A stretch of 64,000 bases of DNA. It comes from an uncultured Rickettsiales bacterium. Its GTDB lineage: Bacteria > Pseudomonadota > Alphaproteobacteria > Rickettsiales > Rickettsiaceae. The stretch is taken from positions 62,001-126,000 of the forward strand of contig CAJBEU010000002.1 in NCBI GenBank assembly GCA_903952265.1, in the 5' to 3' direction. Numbering within the stretch: the stretch's first letter is position 1; each line of letters begins with the position of its first letter. Both the position numbers and the translations under genes were made by a program. This document shows positions 19,498-28,104 of this stretch, one piece after another. The notes under the pieces were generated by a model. The model saw only the letters and a program-made list of their open reading frames with translations, was not told the origin of the DNA and searched no databases.

Positions 19498-20729
19498 TTA
19501 GATCAGTCAGAGGTACCAAAGATCTATTTAAGGAGCAATTTCAGCTACATGAAGAGATTATTTTAGTTGCTCAGCAAGTATCAAATCGTTATGGCTTTAA
19601 GCGCTGTAGCGTTCCTATCATCGAGTACAGCGAAGTCTTTTCCAGAGCTCTTGGCGGGGAATCCGACCTTGTTAACAAGGAGATGTACACTTTTTTAGAC
19701 CGATCTGGAGAGAAAATTACTTTACGTCCAGAGTTTACTGCAGGAATAATGAGAGCAGTTGTCACTGGCAATTATTATGATTCCCCTCTGCGACTTTGTT
19801 CGCATGGACCATTGTTTAGATATGATAGGCCTCAAGCTGGTCGTCAAAGACAATTTAACCAAATTAATTTTGAGCATATCGGAGTTTCTTGCCCTTTTGC
19901 TGATGCCGAGATGATTAAGATGTCTTGGGACATAATGCAAGCTTTAGGGGTCTTGGGCAAAATTAACCTAAGGATTAATTCTCTAGGATGCAAAGAGTCC
20001 AGAGCAGCTTATAGAAAAGCTTTAGTAATTTATTTTCAAAAGCGAGGATCCGAATTATCTGAGGAAAGTAGAGCAAAAATTTTGATCAATCCTTTGCGCA
20101 TACTGGATTCAAAGCATCCTTTAGATCAGTCTGTGATAAATGAGGCACCTTCCATAGAGGATTACTATACGGACTCAGCTAAGAATCATTGGAATTTAGT
20201 AAAAGAGTATTTGAATAGTTATCTCGTTAACTACGTGATTGATTCTAAGCTTGTAAGGGGATTGGATTACTATACTCATACGGTATTTGAATTTTCAGCG
20301 CAGTCTTTATCTTCGCAATCCGCAGTATTGGGTGGCGGAAGATATGATGGCCTAGCCTTTTTAATGTTTGAGAAAAATTTACCTGCTGTTGGTTGTGCTA
20401 TAGGAATTGAAAGGATTGCTTTACTGCTTGATCAAAAAGAACCACGAAACGACTCTGTAGTTTTAATTCCTATAGATATTGGATATGTACAAGATGCCGT
20501 TTCTTTAGCTCAGCAGCTTCGTTGTTTCACCAATTTTTCGGTAATGATAGAGCTAGAAGGAACTTTGAAATCACGAATGAAAAATGCAAATAAGCAAAGA
20601 GCTAGATGTGTAATTTTTCTAGGACCTAAAGAAAGTGCTGCGAAGGCTTATACTCTAAGGGATTTATTTTCTGGAGAAGAGTTGCTTTTGAAGGATCAAG
20701 AGATTATTAGTCACCTAAGTAATTTTTGA
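19494..20729 (+). CDS. hisS: Histidyl-tRNA synthetase
   Basis: HisRS is a class II synthetase. Motif 2 (RYDRPQAGRQRQFNQ), the histidine-specific block RGLDYYTHTVFEF, motif 3 (AVGCAIGIERI) and the C-terminal anticodon domain are all present in 411 residues. The start codon overlaps the permease stop by 4 bases, implying coupled translation of an amino acid permease and a synthetase; whether this has regulatory meaning is unknown. Confidence 0.97.
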   Translation: MIRSVRGTKDLFKEQFQLHEEIILVAQQVSNRYGFKRCSVPIIEYSEVFSRALGGESDLVNKEMYTFLDRSGEKITLRPEFTAGIMRAVVTGNYYDSPLRLCSHGPLFRYDRPQAGRQRQFNQINFEHIGVSCPFADAEMIKMSWDIMQALGVLGKINLRINSLGCKESRAAYRKALVIYFQKRGSELSEESRAKILINPLRILDSKHPLDQSVINEAPSIEDYYTDSAKNHWNLVKEYLNSYLVNYVIDSKLVRGLDYYTHTVFEFSAQSLSSQSAVLGGGRYDGLAFLMFEKNLPAVGCAIGIERIALLLDQKEPRNDSVVLIPIDIGYVQDAVSLAQQLRCFTNFSVMIELEGTLKSRMKNANKQRARCVIFLGPKESAAKAYTLRDLFSGEELLLKDQEIISHLSNF

Positions 20730-20739
20730 GTAAGCTTTA

Positions 20740-20793
20740 GACTAGAGTCTAGTCATTAATTATTTCTCTATAGATATTTCTTTGACTATAGAG
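20740..20793 (+). promoter_or_regulatory. Two tandem RNA hairpins between hisS and pnp
   Basis: Just after the hisS stop, GACTAG (20740-20745) pairs with CTAGTC (20749-20754) around a 3-base loop, and CTCTATAG (20766-20773) pairs perfectly with CTATAGAG (20786-20793) around 12 bases. Neither is followed by a T run, so they are not classic terminators. They could mark the hisS mRNA end or act as processing sites, as the RNase III hairpin upstream of E. coli pnp does. The role is inference. Confidence 0.4.
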
Positions 20794-20832
20794 TAGAATT
20801 AATTCGTACGGTGGGTTGATGGGTTTGTCAGC

Positions 20833-20970
20833 ATGAGTTTTCTCTCTGTTGTGGTTATCATTCTGTTTTTCTTTACAGACATCTTTACGCATTTTCAGCA
20901 TATTCTTAGGGCTTTGAGTCCTAAAATTCCTTCCTTTGTTTCCCTTGCATCTGGATGTGATTTTTTTTAA
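20833..20970 (+). CDS. Possible 45-residue small membrane peptide upstream of pnp
   Basis: In the 270-base gap between hisS and pnp, an ATG at 20833 opens a 45-codon frame ending in TAA. The first 17 residues are strongly hydrophobic (LSVVVIILFFFT), followed by a more polar tail. There is no good Shine-Dalgarno, and the pyrimidine-rich composition alone could produce such a frame by chance. rpsO, which usually precedes pnp, is not here. I list it as a weak candidate; I see no homology. Confidence 0.2.
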   Translation: MSFLSVVVIILFFFTDIFTHFQHILRALSPKIPSFVSLASGCDFF

Positions 20971-21005
20971 GGGTTATTTTAATAATTTGTAGCAAGTAAT
21001 TGGAT

Positions 21006-23357
21006 ATGAATGCTCAATTGGGTGAAAAAACTTTTAGTCGTTCTATAGATTGGTCTGGTAAAGAATTGACTTTAGAAACTGGTAAGCTTGCAAAGCAAGC
21101 AGATGGAGCCGTTGTGACTCGTATGGGTGAAACCGTTGTACTAACAACTGTGGTGTTTTCTAAGGAAAAAGCAGAAAGTCAGGGATTTTTACCTCTTTCA
21201 GTGCACTACAGAGAAATGTTCTCCGCTTCAGGAAAAATTCCTGGGGGATTTATGAAACGTGAAGGCAAGCCTTCTGACGGGGAAGTACTAACCTCTAGAT
21301 TAATTGACAGATCTATTAGACCATTATTTGCAAAGGATTTTTCCTATGAAATACAAGTCATTTCTACAGTATTATCTTATGATCCAAGTGCCGATCCTTC
21401 TGTGCTTGCAATCATTGGTGCGTCCGCTGCTATAGCGATTTCTGGATTACCGGTGCATCAAATAATTGGAGCTGTGAAGTTAGGCATGAAAGGAGAAAAC
21501 GTTTTAGTTAACCCTACTCCTTCTGAACTTAAAGATAGCCGTCTAGATTTAGTAGTCAGTGGATTTGATGGTTCTATAGTGATGCTCGAATCTGCATCTA
21601 AAGAGTTGTCAGAAGAAGTCATTTCTAGCTCAATTGAAACTGGACTGAATGTTATTAAGCCAATCATAGACCTGATATCTGAGATGAAGAACGCAGTAGG
21701 AAAAACTGCTTTCGCTTTTGACCATCTAGAAGGTAATGATTCTCACGTAGAGAGCATAATCAATGCATACGGATCAAGTATCGCACAAGGTTTGAATTTG
21801 TCTGAAAAAGCTGAAAGAGTTGCTTATTTTACGCATCTTAAAGCTAAAGCAGTGAAAGATCTTCAGGCAAATCATTCTGTGGAAGATGTAAACAGAGCTT
21901 TTGCTAATGCCGTAAATCGTATTATGCGCAAAATGGTTGTTGCAGAAGGCAAAAGAATTGGTGGAAGGGATTTTAGCACAGTAAGAAATATTAGCTGTGA
22001 AGTTGGAATGCTTCCTAGAACTCATGGTTCTGCTGTCTTTACTAGAGGAAGCACTCAAGCATTGGCAACTGTTACTTTGGGAACGTCTGAAGACGAACAA
22101 GTAGTGGATAGTATGTCTGGAGATTTGAGAGAAAGCTTTCTTCTACAGTACTCTTTTCCGCCTTATTCTGTTGGCGAATGCGGAGCATTTCGTAGTCCTG
22201 GCAGAAGAGAAGTAGGACATGGACGTCTTGCATTAAAGGCGATTACGGGAGTAATGCCTAAAAAATCTGACTTTCCTTACACAGTAAGAGTGGTGTCTGA
22301 AGTTACCGAATCTGATGGTTCTAGCTCTCAAGCAACAATTTGTGCTTCTATACTCAGTTTGATGGATGCTGGAGTTCCTGTAAGGGAAATGGTTTCCGGA
22401 ATAGCAATGGGATTAGTTAAAGACAACAACAAAAATATCATTCTCTCTGACATATCTGGAGACGAAGATAATTTTGGAGATATGGATCTGAAAGTTGCAG
22501 GAACTAAAAAAGGTGTCACTGCATTACAAATGGATAGTTCGATATTGAGTATTGATCTTGGTACGATCAAAGAGGTTCTTTCTCAAGCCAAAGAAGGAAG
22601 AATGCATATTCTTTCCGAAATGGGAAAAGTTCTTTCTGCTCCTAGAGAAAAACTCAGCTCTTACGCACCTTTGATGACAACGATCACAATTAAGAAAGAA
22701 GAAATTAGAGATTTGATTGGTCCAGGCGGGCGCTCCATAAAAGATATTTGTGAAAAAACTAAATCTAAGATCAATGTATCTGACGATGGTGTAGTGCAAA
22801 TATCTTCTCCTAGCAAGGAGAGTATGCAGCTTGCTCTTGAGTCTATTCGTTCAGTAACTGGTGAAGGAGTAAAAGTTGGAGCAGTGTTTAGTGGAAAAAT
22901 AGTGAAAATTATTGACTCAGGTGTGTTTGTCAATTTTGCTGGACCTAAAGACGGATTTGTCCACATTAGTGAAATAGCAGACGAGCGTATTTCTAGCATT
23001 TATGACTACGTTTCAGAAGGGGACGTTTCAAAATTTGTAGTAATTGGTGTCGATAAAGGCAGAGTAAGACTTTCTATGAAAGCTGTTAATGAAGATGGAA
23101 CTGTTTCTAACATCGATCGTCCTGAAAGACGTAAGAGTGATTCTGATTCTTCCTCTTCTGGTTTTGGAGGCGGATCTAGATTTAGCAAAGGTGGTGACTC
23201 TGATTCTGGTTCTAGATTTAGTAGACCTCGTCCGGAGGGAGACTCAAAATTTGGTGGCGGTCGCCCTAGGTTTGGCGGAAGTGATGATAGATCATCAGCT
23301 CCTCGTAGAAACTTTCGTACTGACGACAGAAATGGAGGCGGCAACAGGAACAAGTAA
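21006..23357 (+). CDS. pnp: Polyribonucleotide nucleotidyltransferase (PNPase) with long disordered tail
   Basis: PNPase degrades RNA 3' to 5' phosphorolytically and is a core part of RNA turnover. Two RNase PH domains (the first beginning FSRSIDWSGKELTLETGKLA; the second with QYSFPPYSVGE and GRREVGHGRLA) frame an alpha-helical domain. KH (IRDLIGPGGRSIKDI) and S1 (GKIVKIIDSGVFVNF) domains follow. The last 80 residues are unusual: rich in Ser, Gly, Asp and Arg, with SRFS, KFGGG and PRFGG repeats. I start at the ATG at 21006; a TTG two codons earlier is also possible. The usual upstream neighbour rpsO is missing. Confidence 0.96.
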   Translation: MNAQLGEKTFSRSIDWSGKELTLETGKLAKQADGAVVTRMGETVVLTTVVFSKEKAESQGFLPLSVHYREMFSASGKIPGGFMKREGKPSDGEVLTSRLIDRSIRPLFAKDFSYEIQVISTVLSYDPSADPSVLAIIGASAAIAISGLPVHQIIGAVKLGMKGENVLVNPTPSELKDSRLDLVVSGFDGSIVMLESASKELSEEVISSSIETGLNVIKPIIDLISEMKNAVGKTAFAFDHLEGNDSHVESIINAYGSSIAQGLNLSEKAERVAYFTHLKAKAVKDLQANHSVEDVNRAFANAVNRIMRKMVVAEGKRIGGRDFSTVRNISCEVGMLPRTHGSAVFTRGSTQALATVTLGTSEDEQVVDSMSGDLRESFLLQYSFPPYSVGECGAFRSPGRREVGHGRLALKAITGVMPKKSDFPYTVRVVSEVTESDGSSSQATICASILSLMDAGVPVREMVSGIAMGLVKDNNKNIILSDISGDEDNFGDMDLKVAGTKKGVTALQMDSSILSIDLGTIKEVLSQAKEGRMHILSEMGKVLSAPREKLSSYAPLMTTITIKKEEIRDLIGPGGRSIKDICEKTKSKINVSDDGVVQISSPSKESMQLALESIRSVTGEGVKVGAVFSGKIVKIIDSGVFVNFAGPKDGFVHISEIADERISSIYDYVSEGDVSKFVVIGVDKGRVRLSMKAVNEDGTVSNIDRPERRKSDSDSSSSGFGGGSRFSKGGDSDSGSRFSRPRPEGDSKFGGGRPRFGGSDDRSSAPRRNFRTDDRNGGGNRNK

Positions 23358-23377
23358 GGCTCTTTTTCTGTGAGCCT
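23357..23377 (+). terminator. Hairpin at the 3' end of pnp
   Basis: AGGCTC (23357-23362) and GAGCCT (23372-23377) form a six-base stem with a 9-base, T-rich loop immediately after the pnp stop codon. No T tail follows, so it may stabilise the mRNA end rather than terminate efficiently. nrdR begins 34 bases further on. Confidence 0.4.
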
Positions 23378-23411
23378 AACGTGCTTGACTTTGTTTTAGA
23401 GAGACTACAGG

Positions 23412-23855
23412 ATGCACTGTCCCTTTTGCTCTAACGAATCTAGTTCTGTCAAAGACTCTAGATGCTCAAAAGTTGTACGTAGAAGAAGGTTTTGTACCAA
23501 GTGTGGTGAGAAATTCACCACACTTGAGCGTGTTGTATTTCCCAAGCTACAGGTTTTAAAAAACGCGAAAACAGTAGAGTTTGATCAGAACATACTGAAC
23601 ATTTCAATTCAAAAGGCTTTTTTTCAAAACTCTTCAGAATTGGAATCAAAAGTTGAAAATATTGTTGATCTTGTCACAAAGGATCTTCACTTATTGCGCT
23701 TGCGGAAAATTCATTCCTCTCAAATCACGGATTCAGTAGTAAAAATATTGACTTCTATTGATAAAATGGTGGCAATCAGATTTGCTTTTTCTCACAAAGA
23801 GTTTGATTCTGTTGAAAATCTCCTTAAATTTATGCTAGAAGTTGATTCAAAATAG
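23412..23855 (+). CDS. nrdR: Transcriptional repressor NrdR of ribonucleotide reductase genes
   Basis: NrdR represses nrd operons when dATP is high. The N-terminal zinc ribbon is complete (MHCPFC, then RFCTKCGEKFTTLERV), with the arginine-rich VVRRRRF. The ATP-cone follows from about residue 48, but is more divergent than usual: the customary KRDG reads KNAKTVEFD. The length, 147 residues, is normal. I saw no NrdR boxes nearby and no nrd gene in the window. ATG start; the preceding TTGACT at 23386 might be part of its own promoter. Confidence 0.9.
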   Translation: MHCPFCSNESSSVKDSRCSKVVRRRRFCTKCGEKFTTLERVVFPKLQVLKNAKTVEFDQNILNISIQKAFFQNSSELESKVENIVDLVTKDLHLLRLRKIHSSQITDSVVKILTSIDKMVAIRFAFSHKEFDSVENLLKFMLEVDSK

Positions 23856-23860
23856 ATTCT

Positions 23861-25387
23861 TCATCTATTGACGCGAATAGAATAATCCATACATCTATAG
23901 CTGACAGCTTCTGCAATGTTAGAGCTTGATATGGTTTGTTTATTTTCCAGATCTGCTATTGTGCGTGCTACTCTCAGAATTGTTGTATGTGCTCTCATGG
24001 AAAGCTTAAATTTTCTTACGGCTTCTTCAAGCAAAGATTTTCCTTGATCGTCTATATTGGTGTGTTCTAACAAAGTTTTTCCAGATGCTCTAGCATTTGT
24101 TGTAAATCCCTGGTTTTTATACCGTTCTGTTTGTATATCTCTAGCTTTTTGAACTCTTATGCTTACTGCTTTGGAGCTATCGGAAGCTGTGTTTTCGTAT
24201 GCTGATATGTTAGAAACCTCTACATGTATACTGAATCTATCAAGTATTGGGCCTGAAATTTTGGATAAATAAGCTTGACCACATAGAGGTGCCTTGGAAC
24301 ATTGTTTTTGACTATCTCCTAGATGGCCGCATTTACAGGGATTCATTGCCGCAACTAGTTGAAAATCTGCTGGGTAAGTAATGTGCGAATTTGATCTGGA
24401 AATCAGCACTTCTCCAGTTTCTAGAGGTTGTCTTAGTGAATCTATTGTCGCAGAATTAAATTCTGGCAGCTCGTCAAAAAATAGCACTCCTTTGTGAGCT
24501 AATGATATTTCTCCAGGTTTTACCTTGCTTCCAATTCCGCCCCCTACGATAGATGCCAAAGACGCAGATTGATGTGGAGCTCTAAAAGGTCTAATTGATG
24601 TTAACTTGGAATCTTTTATGAGACCAGCAACGCTATATATCATGCTGCACTCTAATATTTCCTCCTTAGTCATTGAGGGCATGATTCCTGGTATACATTG
24701 TGCAAGCATTGATTTTCCAGATCCTGGAGGTCCGAACATAAGCAAATTGTGACCACCTCCGGCTGCTACTTCAACTGCTCTTTTTGCTATTGAGTGACCC
24801 TTTATATCTTCTAAATCTGGATAGTCTGAAATTTCATTTGTATAAGTAATAGGCAGAGGCTGACACAGAGTGACTTGACCTCTAAAGTGGTTTATTAGAC
24901 CGAGTAAATGCTTAGGTGCTAATATGTCTTCATTTCCAGACCAAGCTGCTTCTTTTCCGTTGTCTAAGGGGCATATTATGCCTTTTGTAAGAGATGTTGC
25001 ATGTATTGCTGCTGGCAATACACCCGGGACTGGTAAAATGGAGCCATTTAAATCTAATTCACCCAAGATTAAATAATTTTGAATCTCCTGATTGGGTAGT
25101 ACGTCTATCTGGCTCAGTATTGCGCAAGCTATTGGTAAGTCAAAATGACTTCCTTCTTTATTTAGATGGGCCGGTGCTAAGTTAATTATGATTCGTTTTG
25201 CTGGTAATGCCAAACCCATGGAAGCAAGGGCTCCTCTCACTCTTTCTCTAGATTCTGCGATAGTTTTGTCTGCCAACCCAACTATGTTGAAAGTTGGTAT
25301 CCCTGGCATCATTTGAGCTTGCACTGTAACGCTTACAGCCTCTATACCCTTAAGGGCTATGCTATTTACTATTGTAACTTGAGACAA
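23861..25387 (-). CDS. comM: ComM/YifB family AAA+ Mg-chelatase-like helicase
   Basis: ComM is a hexameric helicase that promotes branch migration during natural transformation in studied bacteria. An N-terminal Lon-protease-like fold (KRIIINLAPAHLNKEGSHFDLPIA) is followed by the AAA+ core with Walker A GPPGSGKSMLA, Walker B LFFDELPEF, and a small cysteine cluster (NPCKCGHLGD). The length of 508 residues is complete. It begins with TTG at 25387. It converges with nrdR with a 5-base gap and is divergent from tlc across 293 bases. Confidence 0.95.
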   Translation of the reverse strand: MSQVTIVNSIALKGIEAVSVTVQAQMMPGIPTFNIVGLADKTIAESRERVRGALASMGLALPAKRIIINLAPAHLNKEGSHFDLPIACAILSQIDVLPNQEIQNYLILGELDLNGSILPVPGVLPAAIHATSLTKGIICPLDNGKEAAWSGNEDILAPKHLLGLINHFRGQVTLCQPLPITYTNEISDYPDLEDIKGHSIAKRAVEVAAGGGHNLLMFGPPGSGKSMLAQCIPGIMPSMTKEEILECSMIYSVAGLIKDSKLTSIRPFRAPHQSASLASIVGGGIGSKVKPGEISLAHKGVLFFDELPEFNSATIDSLRQPLETGEVLISRSNSHITYPADFQLVAAMNPCKCGHLGDSQKQCSKAPLCGQAYLSKISGPILDRFSIHVEVSNISAYENTASDSSKAVSIRVQKARDIQTERYKNQGFTTNARASGKTLLEHTNIDDQGKSLLEEAVRKFKLSMRAHTTILRVARTIADLENKQTISSSNIAEAVSYRCMDYSIRVNR

Positions 25388-25680
25388 AATATTTTTGACT
25401 AAGGGCTAAGAGTTAAATTTTGATCACTCCTAAAAGTATATTTATACTGACCAATTTGCTAGTAGCAGTAGATCTATTCTACCTTTTTTCTTACATTAAT
25501 TGTATTAAAAATTTTTACTTGCATATGTTTAAAATGATTCGTGAGGGCACTGTGCGTTATTGTGGACATACTAGTTATTTTGATTGACAATGGCGCTTCG
25601 AACACCACTTTACAGTTGAGATTCAAGGGCGACATGGAAGTTTTTGATACCTTGGGTTTTTATATCAGATTTGACTTCGT

Positions 25681-27147
25681 ATGTTAGCAAAACTACTAAA
25701 AATCCTGTGGCCAATTAAGGCTGAGGAGAAAAGCAAGTTTTGTTCAATGGCAATTTTAATGTTTACCATTTTGCTGAATCAAAACATAGTTCGCAATATT
25801 AAGGATTCTTTAGCAGTGAATCTTATGGGAGCTGAATCTCTGAGCTTTATTAAGATAGCTGTAGAAGTACCATGCAGTGTAATTTTTATATTTCTCTACA
25901 CAAAGCTGTGCAATAGAATGAGGGCTCAACTGGTTTTCAGATTTATTGTTGGTCTTTTTCTAGCGTATTTTTTTGTCTTTTTGTTCTTTTTATTTCCTAA
26001 TTTATCTGTTTTACATCCAGATCCTGAAGTAATTGCTCACTTAGTTTCGATACATCCCCACTGGCGTTGGTTTATTACCTTATGGTCTCAGTGGGTAATA
26101 GTATCTTTTTATGTTATGGGAGAATTGTGGCCTATAATAGTCTTTTCCCTACTATTTTGGCAGCTTGCAAATGGTATTACGTCCACCGAACAAGCTTGTA
26201 GATTTTATCCATGTCTAAGTCTTTTTGGTCAATCAAACCAGATTTTTTCGTCTAGCATTCTTGGGTATTTTACTAAAGAGAGTAATATCGCAGATTTGCT
26301 TTTTAGTGGTGGAATTGTAGCGGTCAGGTTGAAAGCTCTGCTGTTAATTGTTATATTTTCGGGCTTGCTTTGTCTTTTGATTCATTGGTACATGGAGCTT
26401 AAGGGGTACAGCGTTGTAGTTGTGAAAAGCTTTAGTCTTCCCTTAAGGCTTGGTGTGCGTGCAAGTGTCAAAATGGTTTTATCCTCACGGTATTTAATGC
26501 TGCTGTTCACTATAGTAGTGTCCTATAGTTTTTCTATTAATTTAATTGAGGGAATATGGATGTTTAAGGCGCGGCAGTTTTATCAAGATACTGCCGGCTT
26601 GATGAGATATCATGCCAAAATTTCTTTTTGTACGGGTGCTGTGACGTTGGGATGTGCTATATTTGGCGGATACATTATTAGAAGATTTGGATGGCTTAGA
26701 GCAGCGCTGCTTACTCCTTTAATGATGTTATTTGCCGGATCTGCATTTTTTATTTGCATTTTAATACACGAAGGTCTGAATGACTTTGCCATGAAATTTG
26801 GCTTTTCTGCTTTGGGTGTTTTGGTGTTTACGGGAGGAATACAAAATGTGTTAAGCAAAGGGGTAAAATATTCCATCTTTGATACCACAAAAGAGATGCT
26901 CTATATTCCTCTAAATCCTGAATTTAAGACTAAGGGAAAAGCTGCAGTTGAAATAATAGGACCTAAGGTGGGTAAAGCATTTGGTGCTGGTCTTCAAGCA
27001 TCTATATTTTTTCTGTTTCCTCGCACATCGTATGATGACATACCTTTGATACTGATTTCTGTATTTGTACTGGTTCTGATTTGCTGGATCTACTCAGTAA
27101 AATCAATTCACGAATCGTACTCAGCAGTGTTAGACAACGAAGATTAA
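25681..27147 (+). CDS. tlc: ADP/ATP translocase, non-mitochondrial (Tlc/NTT family)
   Basis: These antiporters exchange host ATP for bacterial ADP across the inner membrane and occur in plastids and obligate intracellular bacteria such as Rickettsia and Chlamydia. The sequence matches closely at the N terminus (LWPIKAEEKSKF, NIVRNIKDSLAV, MGAESLSFIK), at GELWPIIVFSLLFWQLAN, and at KEMLYIPLNPEFKTKGKAAVE shortened here to its family core. About 12 membrane helices fit in 488 residues. Only one copy is in the window; substrate (ATP/ADP or another nucleotide) cannot be fixed by sequence alone. The 293-base upstream gap holds no gene I can support; TTGACA at about 25584 is a possible -35. Confidence 0.96.
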   Translation: MLAKLLKILWPIKAEEKSKFCSMAILMFTILLNQNIVRNIKDSLAVNLMGAESLSFIKIAVEVPCSVIFIFLYTKLCNRMRAQLVFRFIVGLFLAYFFVFLFFLFPNLSVLHPDPEVIAHLVSIHPHWRWFITLWSQWVIVSFYVMGELWPIIVFSLLFWQLANGITSTEQACRFYPCLSLFGQSNQIFSSSILGYFTKESNIADLLFSGGIVAVRLKALLLIVIFSGLLCLLIHWYMELKGYSVVVVKSFSLPLRLGVRASVKMVLSSRYLMLLFTIVVSYSFSINLIEGIWMFKARQFYQDTAGLMRYHAKISFCTGAVTLGCAIFGGYIIRRFGWLRAALLTPLMMLFAGSAFFICILIHEGLNDFAMKFGFSALGVLVFTGGIQNVLSKGVKYSIFDTTKEMLYIPLNPEFKTKGKAAVEIIGPKVGKAFGAGLQASIFFLFPRTSYDDIPLILISVFVLVLICWIYSVKSIHESYSAVLDNED

Positions 27148-27195
27148 GTTAATGCCACCCTTTTAGCTAACAATAATATTATTGCAATTTAGAAA

Positions 27196-28092
27196 ATGAA
27201 AAAAAAAGTTTTTCTCTCTCGGATAACCGAATATGGTGGCGATGGCCCTCACGTAGGGGTCTTGTATGGAGGAATGTCTAAGGAAAAGGATGGGTCACTT
27301 GCTTCTTCAAAGTGTACAATACCTGACGTGGGTGTAGACTTAGCAAGTACTTTGTTAGAAGTCCGGCCCTCAATCGTTTTTAATTGTTTACTTGGAACCT
27401 ACGGAGAGGATGGATATATTCCTGGCATTTTAAAATCTTTAGGTATTCCATATACCCATTGTGGAGCTAAATCTTCTGGGATTTGCTTTCACAAAGACCT
27501 AGCAAGAAGGCTTTGTATTGAAAGTGGAGTGCTTGTGCCTAAAGGAGAACTAATTTCAGAGGGAAAAACTCAAACTTCTATTAAAATTCCCTATGTGATA
27601 AAACATACTGCTGAGGGGTCCAGCACATCAGTGGAGGTGATTTTTCCAGAAGACAATCGTACTGTAGAGGATTATGAGTTTACTTGTCGAGACTTAGCGT
27701 TAGTTGAGGAATATATAAAAGGTAAGGAGTTTCAAGTTGCAATTCTACGTGGAAAAGCTTTGGGATTGTTAGAGGTAAGGTTTCCTAACAGTAGGCTCTA
27801 TGATTATAGAGCAAAGTATACTCCTGGTTTTTCTGAGCACATCGCTAATCCTAAAATTAGTCAGGATAGGCTTAAAGAAATACTTGCGACTGTAGAAAAG
27901 GTCTACAAGATTTTATCTTGTAAAAGTATTGCAAGAGCCGAATTTATTTATGTTCCAGAAACAGAGAAAATATATTTTTCAGAAATCAACACACATCCAG
28001 GATTTACACCGACTTCAACTTATGCAGAAAATGCTGAAATAACTTTTTCTGAACTTTTGCAAAGCATTTTAGACGGTGCCCGTTGCGATTGA
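27196..28092 (+). CDS. ddl: D-alanine--D-alanine ligase
   Basis: Ddl makes the D-Ala-D-Ala terminus of peptidoglycan precursors. ATP-grasp features are present: LYGGMSKE near the N terminus, FNCLLGTYGEDG, IPYVIKHTAEGSS, the KYTPGFSEH loop and the metal-binding EINTHPG. The N-terminal domain is roughly ten residues shorter than in E. coli DdlB, and the conserved EREVSL is changed to KEKDGSL. The remaining sequence resembles rickettsial Ddl. It is 12 bases upstream of ftsQ, the remnant of the division and cell wall cluster. Confidence 0.94.
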   Translation: MKKKVFLSRITEYGGDGPHVGVLYGGMSKEKDGSLASSKCTIPDVGVDLASTLLEVRPSIVFNCLLGTYGEDGYIPGILKSLGIPYTHCGAKSSGICFHKDLARRLCIESGVLVPKGELISEGKTQTSIKIPYVIKHTAEGSSTSVEVIFPEDNRTVEDYEFTCRDLALVEEYIKGKEFQVAILRGKALGLLEVRFPNSRLYDYRAKYTPGFSEHIANPKISQDRLKEILATVEKVYKILSCKSIARAEFIYVPETEKIYFSEINTHPGFTPTSTYAENAEITFSELLQSILDGARCD

Positions 28093-28104
28093 GATTTATC
28101 CTTT

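Noticed and set aside
23006-23353. 115-codon open frame antisense to the pnp tail
   Set aside because: It mirrors the repetitive Ser/Gly/Arg codons of PNPase; its P/S/L-rich translation is a shadow with no start context or family likeness.
25388-25680. A small gene upstream of tlc
   Set aside because: The longest ATG frame I can see is 17 codons; nothing supports a protein or RNA beyond a possible promoter.
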